Positions 1 through 7,510 of a stretch of 35,046 nt of DNA are shown here, in pieces. The stretch comes from Planctomycetota bacterium. Its GTDB lineage: Bacteria > Planctomycetota > UBA8742 > UBA2392. The DNA is taken from contig JAGQRE010000026.1 in the NCBI GenBank assembly GCA_020425695.1, positions 1 through 35,046 of the forward strand. The letters run 5' to 3'. A program made the translations under genes and the position numbers. The notes beneath the pieces are model-generated. The model was given only the letters and a program-made list of their open reading frames with translations. It was not told where the DNA came from and did no database searches. Numbering within the stretch: position 1 is the stretch's first letter; every line of letters begins with the position of its first letter.

Positions 1-239
1 GCAAGACCATCCCCGCACGGCACGAGATTGTCTGCAAAGAAGTTTTCGTCCCAGGGCGCTACGAAATTCGCGAAGAGCGCGTATGGATCGCTGACGACTG
101 CGGCTGCGACGAAGGGCACGAGCACGGCAAGTCAGGTGGACACGGAGAGGCCGGTGGGCACGGCTCGGTCGGACACGGAAGCGCCAAAAAGAAGGGCGGA
201 AAGCACAGCCGTGGCAAGAGCCGTCGCGGCGGCAGATAA
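1..239 (+). CDS. C-terminal end of an unknown His/Gly/Lys-rich protein (partial)
   Basis: An open frame (codons from base 3) enters from the left edge and stops at TAA 237-239. The visible 78 residues begin with a segment containing VFVPGRYEIREERVWI, which resembles repeated 'PGxYExRxExVW' stretches in uncharacterised, often exported bacterial proteins. It continues with a DDCGCDEGHEHG stretch that could bind metal, and ends in a basic Gly/Lys/Arg/Ser tail. A competing frame (28-261) begins with ATG but is only low-complexity sequence; this frame has the more protein-like composition and is followed by a good terminator at 299-324. The function is not recognised and the start lies outside the window. 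Confidence 0.6.
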   Translation, partial: KTIPARHEIVCKEVFVPGRYEIREERVWIADDCGCDEGHEHGKSGGHGEAGGHGSVGHGSAKKKGGKHSRGKSRRGGR

Positions 240-298
240 CACCGGGACCGGCGGCTGTTGATGCCCCCAATCCCCCCGGGGCATCCCGCTGGCAGATC

Positions 299-332
299 AT
301 CCCCGCCCAAGCAAGGGCGGGGATGCCTCTTT
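299..332 (+). terminator. Rho-independent terminator after the first gene
   Basis: A perfect 10-bp stem (ATCCCCGCCC at 299-308 with GGGCGGGGAT at 315-324) and a 6-base loop are followed by GCCTCTTTAA. It lies 60 bases past the stop of the upstream gene and before the BFD-like gene. Confidence 0.75.
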
Positions 333-386
333 AACCAGCCACCAACGGGGCATCGACGCTCGCCTCATGCTTGGCAGAATGAGCCC

Positions 387-644
387 ATGAGCTGGGACTT
401 CCGCAAAGTCGGCACTCGCATCTGCGTGTGCTACAACGTCACGAACGATCAAGCTCTGGACAGCTGGCGCGAGCAGAAAACGCCCAGCGTCGAGGCCCTG
501 TCGAAGCGTTTCAACTGCGGCCAGAACTGCGGGATGTGCATCCCCTACTTCCGAACGCTGCTGCGAGAGTTCCAGCGCGGCGAGTGGCCTTGCAACAGCG
601 AAAGCGATTCAAAGAACGAATGGTTCGGGGTAAAGAATGGCTAA
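387..644 (+). CDS. BFD-like [2Fe-2S]-binding small protein
   Basis: An 85-residue protein with the cysteine pattern of bacterioferritin-associated-ferredoxin (BFD/Fer2_BFD) domains: C-x-C (CVC near residue 13), 32 residues, then C-x2-C in NCGQNCGMC. In this family the four cysteines hold one [2Fe-2S] cluster used for electron transfer, for example to bacterioferritin or as a module of larger enzymes. The longer open frame from 258 runs through the terminator region and has no family resemblance, so the ATG at 387 is preferred. The stop overlaps the start of the EVE gene by 8 bases, implying co-translation. No bacterioferritin gene is visible nearby, so the partner is unknown. Confidence 0.8.
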   Translation: MSWDFRKVGTRICVCYNVTNDQALDSWREQKTPSVEALSKRFNCGQNCGMCIPYFRTLLREFQRGEWPCNSESDSKNEWFGVKNG

Positions 645-1203
645 GAACTACTGGTTGATGAAGGTCGAGCCGGAATCCTACTCAATTGACGATTTTGAAC
701 GCGACAAAGAAACGGCCTGGGAAGGTGTGCGCAATTACCAGGCACGAAACCTGCTTCGGGACGACATCAAGAAGGGAGACGGCGTACTGTTCTATGCCAG
801 CAACGCTGATCCCACCGGTGTCGCGGGTGTGGCTGAGGTCAGCCGTTCAGGCTACCCGGACCACTTCTCATGGGACAAGAAGCATCACTACTTTGACCCG
901 AAGAGCGACCCGGAAAGCCCAACCTGGTACATGGTCGATATCAAGTTCATTGAGCGGTTCCCGGCGGTCGTTTCATTGTCTGAGTTAAAAGCAACCAAGG
1001 GCCTTGAGGACATGATGGTCACGAGGCGCGGCATGCGGCTCTCGGTCCAGCCTGTAAAGAAGGCGGAGTTCGACATCGTCCTCAAGCTTGGTCGAAGCAA
1101 GACTGCGGAGGGTATGGCGCCGAAGCAGAAGCCGGCTGCCACACGAGCCAAAGCCAAGAAGAAGGCTGCGAGCGCCAAGAAGCCGACACGCAAACGGAAG
1201 TAG
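637..1203 (+). CDS. EVE domain protein (PUA-like fold)
   Basis: A 188-residue protein. Residues 1 to about 150 match the EVE family (thymocyte nuclear protein 1-like): start KNYWLMKVEPESYSI, then WEGVRNYQARNLL, GVLFYASN, GVAGVAEV and the late SELKATKGLEDM segment. EVE domains share the PUA-like fold of YTH and ASCH domains and are thought to bind modified bases in nucleic acid. Many bacterial copies are stand-alone housekeeping proteins and some are specificity modules of restriction systems; no nuclease partner is seen here. The last roughly 35 residues are a Lys/Ala/Arg-rich tail, probably an unstructured nucleic-acid-binding extension. It overlaps the upstream BFD-like gene and abuts the next gene (TAG then ATG). 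Confidence 0.9.
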   Translation: MAKNYWLMKVEPESYSIDDFERDKETAWEGVRNYQARNLLRDDIKKGDGVLFYASNADPTGVAGVAEVSRSGYPDHFSWDKKHHYFDPKSDPESPTWYMVDIKFIERFPAVVSLSELKATKGLEDMMVTRRGMRLSVQPVKKAEFDIVLKLGRSKTAEGMAPKQKPAATRAKAKKKAASAKKPTRKRK

Positions 1204-1659
1204 ATGCGATTCCTGAACCGTAAATGGGCTGAGGGCGAGTACGACGAGTTCACCACCGATCTGTATTGGCAGGTGTATCTACGCCACTTGGAAGATATCG
1301 CGCCCGACACGCCGCAGTGGGTGCGCGCTCTGGGCGCGTTGTCCCTCGGCAAGAACTTCATGGGTCGGAAGGTTTCAGCATGCAGCCTCGACGAGTTGAC
1401 AGGCACGTTTCACCTGGTGATCGAGGTAGACACGATCGACGGACCCGCATTTCTGGACATTGGCTACGAAGGCGTTGATTCAGATAGCATCGACGAACAG
1501 GCATTCGACAAGTGTGATTTTCTACTAACGGATGAACTAGACATCGCGCCGGGCGAGAAGTTCGAGCATCGCATCCTGCTTAGCCCGGACGGCGAAGTCG
1601 CCATCCGCTTCAGCGATATGAACCTGAACCTGTCTCCGGCAGGACGCGACGACGAGTAG
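1204..1659 (+). CDS. Uncharacterised acidic protein (DUF4085-like?)
   Basis: A 151-residue soluble protein starting directly after the EVE stop codon, so it is in the same transcription unit. It opens with MRFLNRKWAEGEYDEF and has an N-terminal helical part (YLRHLEDIAPDTPQWVRAL) followed by an acidic, beta-rich half. The beginning is reminiscent of an uncharacterised family (DUF4085-type), but I cannot confirm this by eye. No signal peptide, membrane helix or catalytic motif is visible. Its TAG stop (1657-1659) abuts the stop of the convergent dehydrogenase gene (1660-1662), giving TAGCTA with no room for a terminator. Confidence 0.75.
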   Translation: MRFLNRKWAEGEYDEFTTDLYWQVYLRHLEDIAPDTPQWVRALGALSLGKNFMGRKVSACSLDELTGTFHLVIEVDTIDGPAFLDIGYEGVDSDSIDEQAFDKCDFLLTDELDIAPGEKFEHRILLSPDGEVAIRFSDMNLNLSPAGRDDE

Positions 1660-2628
1660 CTACACTACACGGTGTTCCGGCTCTTTACCTGTCAACACAG
1701 CGGTCACGGCGCGGGCGCACATTCGCCCCATTTCATCGCGGACCTCAAAAGTCGCGCTGCCCACGTGCGGCAGCAGGACAACGTTGTCGAGCTCACTAAG
1801 TCCGGGTGCCAGCGCGGGCTCGTTCTCAAACACATCCAGCCCGGCAGCAGCGATTCGTTTCTCTCGCAAAGTCTGAACCAGGGCGGTTTCGTCTACGACC
1901 GGTCCTCGTGCGGTGTTAATGAGTACCGCCGTCGCCTTCATGCGCTTCAACATCTCCGCGTCGATCAGGTGCCGTGTGTCGGGCGTGAGCGGGCAGTGAA
2001 GGCTGACGAAATCCGAGCGCTCAAGCAACTCGCCCAGATCGACCAGTTTCGCGTCAAGGTCGTTCTCCCAGTCAACATGGTCGGTTCGCGAGTGATACAG
2101 GATGGGGCAGCCGAAGCCGTGCTTCATGGTCGCCGCGAAACGCTTGCCGATTCGACCCGCGCCGACGACTCCGACAGTTTTGCCGTAGACGCCTTGGCCG
2201 CGATGAAACATCGGAGCCCAGCCGTTGAACCTACCTTGACGCGTCAACGTATCGCCCTCAATGAAGCGGCGGGCACAGGCGAGTGCCAAGCCCACGGCGA
2301 TTTCAGCCGTCGCGTCCGTCAGTACGTCCGGCGTGTTGCAGACAGCGATGCCACGATTCTTGGCTGCCTCGAGATCGATGTTGTTGTAGCCGACTGCGTA
2401 GATCGCAATGACTTTCAACTGTGGCCCAAGGTCCTCAATCAGGCTGGCGTCGAGAGTGTCCGCCAAAGTGCAGATCAGCGCATCACAGCCGGACGCCTGC
2501 TGGATCAGTTCTGCCCGGTTGAGATTGCGATCTTCCGGGTTCACTTCAACGCGAGCGTCCGGCAGCGCCTCAGCCAGAAAGGCTGTCGTTGCTTCCGGTA
2601 CAGCGCGCGTGATGTAGATAAATGACAT
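1660..2628 (-). CDS. D-2-hydroxyacid dehydrogenase (glyoxylate/hydroxypyruvate reductase or D-glycerate dehydrogenase type)
   Basis: A 322-residue NAD(P)-dependent enzyme of the D-isomer 2-hydroxyacid dehydrogenase family. Visible are the Rossmann motif GVVGAGRIGKRF (about 153-164), the catalytic Arg in NTARGPVVDE (Arg241), the Glu-containing DVFENEP (265-271) and the catalytic His in LPHVGSAT (His288). Length and motifs fit GRHPR-type enzymes that reduce glyoxylate or hydroxypyruvate; cofactor preference cannot be read by eye. The start at 2628 (MSFIYITRAVPE) is chosen because the 20-residue upstream extension is encoded by a 7-base repeat array and is unlike any family N-terminus. The upstream response-regulator gene ends 61 bases away on the same strand, so the two may be co-transcribed. 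Confidence 0.88.
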   Translation of the reverse strand: MSFIYITRAVPEATTAFLAEALPDARVEVNPEDRNLNRAELIQQASGCDALICTLADTLDASLIEDLGPQLKVIAIYAVGYNNIDLEAAKNRGIAVCNTPDVLTDATAEIAVGLALACARRFIEGDTLTRQGRFNGWAPMFHRGQGVYGKTVGVVGAGRIGKRFAATMKHGFGCPILYHSRTDHVDWENDLDAKLVDLGELLERSDFVSLHCPLTPDTRHLIDAEMLKRMKATAVLINTARGPVVDETALVQTLREKRIAAAGLDVFENEPALAPGLSELDNVVLLPHVGSATFEVRDEMGRMCARAVTAVLTGKEPEHRVV

Positions 2629-2653
2629 GGTCTTCGCCGAGGCCGTTGCGCGC

Positions 2654-2688
2654 CCACTATCAACTATCAACAACGAACCATCAACCAA
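2654..2688 (-). repeat. Degenerate heptad repeat array A (5 units)
   Basis: On the plus strand five consecutive 7-mers can be laid out: CCACTAT, CAACTAT, CAACAAC, GAACCAT, CAACCAA. On the minus strand this is a TTGGTTG/ATAGTTG-type array directly after the TAG of the response regulator. It resembles the tandem heptamer repeats known from cyanobacterial intergenic regions; function unknown. Confidence 0.7.
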
Positions 2689-3465
2689 CTAAGGCGGACC
2701 GCCAAAATCAACGATCGCCTTGCGTACTTTCGTACTCAGGTCAACAGGAGTCGCCGGCACCCGTAACGTGACAAACTGCGGGTCATTGGCGGGCACACGC
2801 GGTGGCTGGTCCTGGTGATGCAGGAATACCACAGGTATCGCCAGCGCAAAGTGTGACAGAAACTCACGAACCTGGGCGACGGCGTCGGGGTCTTTGGTTG
2901 TGTCGCAGATCAACAGATGGAACCGTTCGCGGTCGATTCTAGAGAACGTACGGGCAAGGTCGCTGTCAAATTCAAGCTCGAACCCGGCCTGCCGCATGGC
3001 CTGGCGAACAAGTCGATGACGAGCTTCCGGCACGCACGCCAGTACACGGGCGACATCCTGCACGACCGCCAGCCGCCCACTGCTTGTGTTCAGGGGTTTG
3101 CGATTCAGAACCTGGTCAATCGTCGCCAACAGGTCTCGGGCACGGAAGGGCTTCGTGATGTACGCGTCGGCGCCTGACAGGTAGGCCTCGAACTCATCTT
3201 CAAGGGAAGCCAGAGCTGTCAGATAAACCAGCGGGATCTCTGACGTGGCGGGGTCAGACCGAATCGTCCTGACCAGTTCATAGCCGACATTACCCTTCAG
3301 CTGGGTGTCGGCCACAATGACGTCGATGGGTTTGTCCGCCAGATAGTCGAGAATGGTCTCGGTATCGTCGAGTAACTCAACTGCGTATCCGTTGCGCGAC
3401 AGCAAGGCCGTCACGATGTCCGTCACGGCCTGGTTTTCGTCGATGAGTAGTACAGTCGGACGCAT
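2689..3465 (-). CDS. Response regulator with a second, degenerate receiver domain
   Basis: 258 residues. Residues 1 to about 120 are a canonical CheY-like receiver: acidic pair D9/E10, phospho-acceptor D53 (VIVADTQL), T83 and K105 (ITKPF). After a short linker, residues about 133-255 again have receiver-like alternation (LLICDTTKD and VVFLHHQDQ strands), but the motif residues are incomplete, suggesting a pseudo-receiver. There is no DNA-binding, GGDEF or other output domain, so it probably acts through protein contacts. No histidine kinase gene is in the window. The ATG start follows TAGGGCACT, a short-spaced weak ribosome site. A strong terminator hairpin for the upstream gene sits 16 bases before the start codon. 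Confidence 0.85.
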   Translation of the reverse strand: MRPTVLLIDENQAVTDIVTALLSRNGYAVELLDDTETILDYLADKPIDVIVADTQLKGNVGYELVRTIRSDPATSEIPLVYLTALASLEDEFEAYLSGADAYITKPFRARDLLATIDQVLNRKPLNTSSGRLAVVQDVARVLACVPEARHRLVRQAMRQAGFELEFDSDLARTFSRIDRERFHLLICDTTKDPDAVAQVREFLSHFALAIPVVFLHHQDQPPRVPANDPQFVTLRVPATPVDLSTKVRKAIVDFGGPP

Positions 3466-3473
3466 AGTGCCCT

Positions 3474-3502
3474 AAAGAAAGCACCCCGCCGTGGCGGGGT
3501 GC
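3474..3502 (-). terminator. Rho-independent terminator after the HTH-membrane gene
   Basis: Perfect 10-bp stem GCACCCCGCC (3481-3490) / GGCGGGGTGC (3493-3502) with a 2-base loop. Read on the minus strand it is followed by TTTCTTT (3480-3474). It lies 23 bases after the stop of the upstream minus-strand gene and just before the response-regulator start. Confidence 0.85.
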
Positions 3503-3525
3503 AAACTGTAATCGTGAATTCGATT

Positions 3526-4587
3526 CTATTCGTCTGTTACGTCTTCTTCCGGACCCATGTCTTCGCCGCCGCCGACAGAGCTGCTGCCGACCGCATAACC
3601 GTCGATGGTCCGGATGATCTTCATGCCGGGCCAGATGATGTCATCGGCGTTCGTGCCGACTGAGAACGGTTCCGGCTTGTCGCGTTGGGCTTCGTCGGGC
3701 GTCTCATACTGGCTCTGGGCGATTACCGGCTGCTGGTTCGGACCCTTCAGGTACAACGAGTACGAAGCGCCAGCCATACCTTGCGCCATCGGCGCATCGT
3801 CCTTGGCCGCCGGGATGCCAAGCGCAACCGGCGTGATCATGAGGAACATGACCAACAGGAAAGTCAGCCCGGTCAAAACCTTCCAGGCAATGCCTTCGTT
3901 CGGAACGATTTCGACGTACTTGACCTGTTCCTGGATGGTCACGGCACCGGGCATACCCATGGGTGGGCCTGCCATGCGGGGCTCATCGGCATAGCCGTAG
4001 TCCCCGTCATCGCCGCCGACGTCGTCCAGTTCGCCGACATCGTCAAGCTCGTCGAGTTCATCGAGACCACCGGTGTCCAGCGGCTCCGTCTGCAACCCGA
4101 TGTCGTCATCATCGTCCGACAGGTCGAGACCACCGTCGATTTTCTGGGTTGCGTCGGCGTCATCTTCGCCGAAGTCGAGACCACCGAGTTCGTCGGTTTC
4201 GTCGAACACCAACTCTTCCGTAAGCGTTGCGTCCTGGTCTTCGCCGATATCCGACAACTCGACCGTGGGTACGCTGGTCGCGCCGGTATCTTCAAAGTCC
4301 TGGTCGCTGCTCAGGCTGCCCAGATCGAGCAGCGTTTCGTCGGTTTCTTCCTCGATAATTTCGAGGCTCTCACCGCCGAGCTGAGTTTCGCCAAGGTCGA
4401 TGTCGCCCATGTCGTCCGCCGATGAATGGCGACCGCGGGCCAACGATTGAACGTCCTCAGACCTGAACTTCATGCGGTCGTCATCGCGGAATGCGCGAAT
4501 CTGACCTTCCGAAACGAGCCTCTTCAGCTCGTCTTCGTCCATGTTCAGGTCGTTCAAGACGTCGTCAAATGACTTGTAGTTAGGCAT
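3526..4587 (-). CDS. HTH (excisionase/MerR-type) protein with acidic linker and one membrane helix
   Basis: 353 residues in three parts. Residues 1 to about 50 resemble an excisionase/MerR-type winged helix (SFDDVLNDLNMDEDELKRLVSEG, RAFRDDDRMKFRSEDV). Residues about 55-205 are a very acidic, low-complexity Asp/Glu/Leu/Gly linker with repeated LD-E-LDD units. A hydrophobic segment at about 235-258 is a single membrane helix, followed by a roughly 95-residue C-terminal part ending in an acidic tail. Similar HTH-plus-membrane proteins are, from memory, common in Planctomycetota genomes. There is no signal peptide, so the HTH should be cytoplasmic. DNA binding is possible but unproven; the domain may only mediate protein contacts. 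Monocistronic by its own terminator. Confidence 0.75.
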   Translation of the reverse strand: MPNYKSFDDVLNDLNMDEDELKRLVSEGQIRAFRDDDRMKFRSEDVQSLARGRHSSADDMGDIDLGETQLGGESLEIIEEETDETLLDLGSLSSDQDFEDTGATSVPTVELSDIGEDQDATLTEELVFDETDELGGLDFGEDDADATQKIDGGLDLSDDDDDIGLQTEPLDTGGLDELDELDDVGELDDVGGDDGDYGYADEPRMAGPPMGMPGAVTIQEQVKYVEIVPNEGIAWKVLTGLTFLLVMFLMITPVALGIPAAKDDAPMAQGMAGASYSLYLKGPNQQPVIAQSQYETPDEAQRDKPEPFSVGTNADDIIWPGMKIIRTIDGYAVGSSSVGGGEDMGPEEDVTDE

Positions 4588-4698
4588 TTAAACTACTCCG
4601 GAACTGATCCGGGCTTGGGGGGTCCCACATGCTCCATCCCGGCTGCATTTGCATCCGCGATTACTGAACCATGCTTTTCCAAAGCTGAATTGTAAAGG

Positions 4699-4736
4699 AC
4701 AGGGCGTTTCCGGCGCAAGTGCCGAAAACGCCCTGT
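4699..4736 (-). terminator. Terminator hairpin after the small membrane protein gene
   Basis: A 16-bp stem with one mismatch (4699-4714 against 4721-4736) and a 6-base loop. On the minus strand it is followed by a moderately T-rich CCTTTACAATT. It lies 41 bases past the stop of the 4778-5212 gene and upstream of the HTH-membrane gene. Confidence 0.75.
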
Positions 4737-4777
4737 GATAGGAATATGACAGCCGATAGATCACCGGCTGATTCCCG

Positions 4778-5212
4778 CTACTTCTTTTTCGTTTCTTCAG
4801 CGGCTTTCTTCAACGCTGCCGGCTCATAGGCCTTCTTGTTGGTACTTTCGCCGCTGATGTACGGCCAGGCGAAGTCATAGCTGAGCGTACGAGCTGCGAT
4901 GAAGTACAGGTCAGCCTTGGCCGTGCCAGATGCACGCAGTTCATAGACCGCCATCTGCAAACCAAGCTTACCAGGCTCATACGGGTTTTCTGACTTCTGG
5001 ATGACCACAACGTGCTGTGTGTCACCCCCGACCGTCACCGGGGTTACTGTCCAGTCGGGGCCCTTGTCGGTGCCTGAACTCTGGGCGGCAACCGGCGCGG
5101 CGTCACTGGCGAACGTGTTGAATGCGTACAACCCGCCAATAACCGTCAGCATCAATGCAATGCACGAAAGCAGCGCGATCGTGACTGCGGGTAAAATCGC
5201 CTTCTTATCCAT
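4778..5212 (-). CDS. Small single-pass membrane or exported protein, unknown
   Basis: 144 residues. After MDKK comes a long hydrophobic segment (about 7-34), either a membrane anchor or uncleaved signal, then a roughly 90-residue presumably periplasmic domain (DWTVTPVTVGGDTQHVVVI, GLQMAVYELRASG, YFIAARTLSYDF) and a Lys/Glu-rich tail. The start is supported by AGGGAG 8 bases upstream of the ATG. No family is recognised. It is flanked by its own terminator downstream and a 137-base gap to hemC upstream, so it is probably transcribed alone. Confidence 0.75.
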   Translation of the reverse strand: MDKKAILPAVTIALLSCIALMLTVIGGLYAFNTFASDAAPVAAQSSGTDKGPDWTVTPVTVGGDTQHVVVIQKSENPYEPGKLGLQMAVYELRASGTAKADLYFIAARTLSYDFAWPYISGESTNKKAYEPAALKKAAEETKKK

Positions 5213-5349
5213 TTCATTCTCCCTGTGGGATGGGCTCCCAAGCCTGCGAGGGGATCAAGCGGGGTAGCGCCAGTCTAGATTACCCTACACCCCTCACCAA
5301 TAGGACGCTTTCAACTGCCCGCGCTTACATGCCAAAAAACTGTCAGGGG

Positions 5350-6318
5350 CTAAATCAGCTTGTCAGCGCCATGACTCAGGCACCACTCAGCAATACGGAC
5401 GCCCAAGGCGCGCGGGTTGTCAATCTCACCAGCGCCCTGGTGCTCAACAGCCACGCTGCCGTCTTTGGCAAGCACGCGCCCGATCATCTTGAGTGTGCTG
5501 CCCTCCGGCACCCTGGCATAGGCCCCCACCGGCGCTTGGCAGCCCGCACCGAGACGGTTCAGGAATGCGCGCTCCGCGGCCGTTGATGCGAAAGTAGCCG
5601 CATCATGCAAGGGCGCCAGCAAGTGTGTGACACGGTCGTCGTCGGCGCGGGCTTCAATCGCAAGTGCGCCTTGACCGACGGCCGGCAGCCATGACTTGGG
5701 TTTCAGCGCCAATGCATCAAAGCGTGAATCGACACGATCAGGACGCGTCGAGAAATCGATCAACCCGAGCCGCGACAAACCGGCCGCGGCCAGAATAATC
5801 GCGTCGGCGCCGCCCTCAGCCAATTTGGCAAGTCGGGTGTCCACGTTTCCGCGCCACTCAATAACATTCAGATCGGGGCGACTCGCAAGCAACATGGCTT
5901 TGCGTCGCAGGCTTGAAGTCCCGACCGTCGCACCCTTCGCGAGAAACACCAACGCGTCGGAGTCATCGTCAACCGTCCCGATACGCTTGCGGAAAATCAG
6001 TGAGTCCTCAATAGTTTCGCGCGTCGGCGTGCACGCGATGCGCAGGCCGTCTGGCAACTCCGTCGGCAGGTCCTTCAGCGAATGCACGGCAATGTCGCAT
6101 TTGTTCTGCAGCAGCGCGTCTTCAAGCTCTTTCGTAAACGCGCCTTTGCCGCCAAGCTCGGAAAGTGAGGCGGCAAGGTTCTTGTCACCACTCGTCTTGT
6201 ACTCAATGACTTCAACTTCGATGTCTTCATGAAAGCGACGCAATTCGTCTGCAACCCAGTTGGACTGGGTCAGCGCAAGCTGGCTGCCGCGACTGCCAAT
6301 GACAACTTTGTCTGCCAC
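5350..6318 (-). CDS. hemC: Porphobilinogen deaminase (hydroxymethylbilane synthase)
   Basis: A 322-residue cytoplasmic enzyme of tetrapyrrole synthesis that joins four porphobilinogens into hydroxymethylbilane. Family signatures are complete: IGSRGSQLALTQSNWV at the N-terminus, GGKGAFTKELEDALL, the catalytic Asp in HSLKDLPTELP (D83), GTSSLRRKA, WRGNVDTRL, LPAVGQGALAIEAR and the dipyrromethane-cofactor Cys in LGAGCQAPVGAY (C260). Length is normal (about 310). The start codon is GTG; it shares its G with the TAG stop of the preceding PLP enzyme (TAGTG), a sign of translational coupling. No other heme gene is next to it here. Confidence 0.97.
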   Translation of the reverse strand: MADKVVIGSRGSQLALTQSNWVADELRRFHEDIEVEVIEYKTSGDKNLAASLSELGGKGAFTKELEDALLQNKCDIAVHSLKDLPTELPDGLRIACTPTRETIEDSLIFRKRIGTVDDDSDALVFLAKGATVGTSSLRRKAMLLASRPDLNVIEWRGNVDTRLAKLAEGGADAIILAAAGLSRLGLIDFSTRPDRVDSRFDALALKPKSWLPAVGQGALAIEARADDDRVTHLLAPLHDAATFASTAAERAFLNRLGAGCQAPVGAYARVPEGSTLKMIGRVLAKDGSVAVEHQGAGEIDNPRALGVRIAEWCLSHGADKLI

Positions 6319-7460
6319 TAGTAGCTCTCCAGGCCCTTCCGCAGGTCCTCAATCAGGTCGCGCGAGTCTTCGATGCCGACGCTGAGGCGAATCAAGCCGT
6401 CTCGTAGGCCTGCTTTCTCACGCATCTCCTTGGGGATGCTGGCGTGGGTCATGCTGGCCGGGTGTTCAAGCAAGCTTTCGACGCCGCCGAGCGATTCACC
6501 CAGAGTCCATACGCGACGATCACTGACGACCTTTTCGCCGTCGGCCACGCTGCCATCAATCTCGAAGCTGATCATGGCACCGAAGCGCTTCATCTGCTTT
6601 TCGGCGATGCTGTGATTCACGTGCTCTTTCAATGCCGGGTAATGGACTTTCGTAACGCGTTTGTGTTCAAGCAGGAAACTGACGATCTGCTCTGCGCTGT
6701 CGCAAGACTTGTCGACACGCACGCCGAGTGTCTTGATGCCTCGATGCACCAGGTAGCAGTCGAGCGCGCCCGGCACAGCTCCGCTGGCGTTCTGGTTGAA
6801 GGCAATACGCTCGTGCAGCTTTGATTCTTTGGTGACCGCTGCTCCCATCACCACATCGCTGTGCCCGCCAAGATACTTGGTGCAACTATGCATCACGATG
6901 TCTGCACCCAACTCAAGTGGGCGCTGCAAGTACGGCGTCGCGAACGTGTTGTCTACGACACTGATGACGCCCTTGTCTCGTGCCAGTTTCGCGAGCGACG
7001 CAATGTCGCTGACCTTGAGCAGCGGGTTTGATGGTGTCTCCAAAAACAGCATCTTCGTGTTGTCTTTGATCGCGGCCGCGACGTTCTCGGGGTTGGTCGT
7101 GTCGACAAATGTGAAATCGATGCCGAAGCGCCGGTAGGTCTTGTCGAAGATCCGGAACGTGCCACCGTAAACATCGTCGGCGACGATGCAGTGGTCGCCT
7201 GAACTCAGCAGTTTGATGATTGAGTCGGTAGCGCCCAACCCGCTGCTGAACGCGCAGGCATGTTCGCCGCCTTCCAGATTCGCCAGCAGGTCTTCAAGCG
7301 CCTTGCGGGTCGGGTTGCCGCTGCGCGCATACTCAAAGCCCTGATGCTTGCCCGGACTCGACTGCGCAAACGTGCTGCTCAGGAAAACGGGCGGATTGAC
7401 GGCCCCCCAATGATCGAACGGGTCATAGCCGGCGTGAATGGCGCGTGTTTCGAAATGCAT
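6318..7460 (-). CDS. Cystathionine gamma-synthase / gamma-lyase family PLP enzyme
   Basis: 380 residues, full-length Cys/Met-metabolism PLP enzyme. Motifs seen: FEYARSGNPTR (41-51), VYGGTFR, the ETPSNPLLKV segment, VVDNTFATPY, and the PLP-binding lysine in HSCTKYLGGHSD (K195). The C-terminal SLGGVESLLEHPASMTH is typical of the family. It either makes cystathionine from an activated homoserine and cysteine (gamma-synthase) or cleaves cystathionine to cysteine (gamma-lyase); sequence by eye cannot separate them. The start at 7460 (MHFETRAIHAG) has TTGGAG 7-8 bases upstream; the longer frame to 7511 adds a non-family 17-residue extension. Coupled by 1-base overlap to hemC. Confidence 0.92.
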   Translation of the reverse strand: MHFETRAIHAGYDPFDHWGAVNPPVFLSSTFAQSSPGKHQGFEYARSGNPTRKALEDLLANLEGGEHACAFSSGLGATDSIIKLLSSGDHCIVADDVYGGTFRIFDKTYRRFGIDFTFVDTTNPENVAAAIKDNTKMLFLETPSNPLLKVSDIASLAKLARDKGVISVVDNTFATPYLQRPLELGADIVMHSCTKYLGGHSDVVMGAAVTKESKLHERIAFNQNASGAVPGALDCYLVHRGIKTLGVRVDKSCDSAEQIVSFLLEHKRVTKVHYPALKEHVNHSIAEKQMKRFGAMISFEIDGSVADGEKVVSDRRVWTLGESLGGVESLLEHPASMTHASIPKEMREKAGLRDGLIRLSVGIEDSRDLIEDLRKGLESY

Positions 7461-7510
7461 GCGTAACTCCAATAAGTCGACGCGCGGAGTATAGGGCTGC
7501 TTGCGCGACA

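Noticed and set aside
28-261. 77-codon plus-strand open frame at the left edge
   Set aside because: Low-complexity Ala/Thr/Arg composition; the frame ending at 239 encodes a more protein-like sequence and is followed by a terminator.
331-351. A fifth heptad array after the first terminator
   Set aside because: Only about two units (AACCAGC, CACCAAC) can be laid out, not enough to separate from chance.
637-1203. EVE domain as part of a restriction or defence system
   Set aside because: No nuclease, methyltransferase or helicase gene is adjacent; it is a stand-alone EVE protein.
1672-2625. 317-codon plus-strand open frame opposite the dehydrogenase
   Set aside because: Shadow of a complete dehydrogenase with all motifs; no family resemblance of its own.
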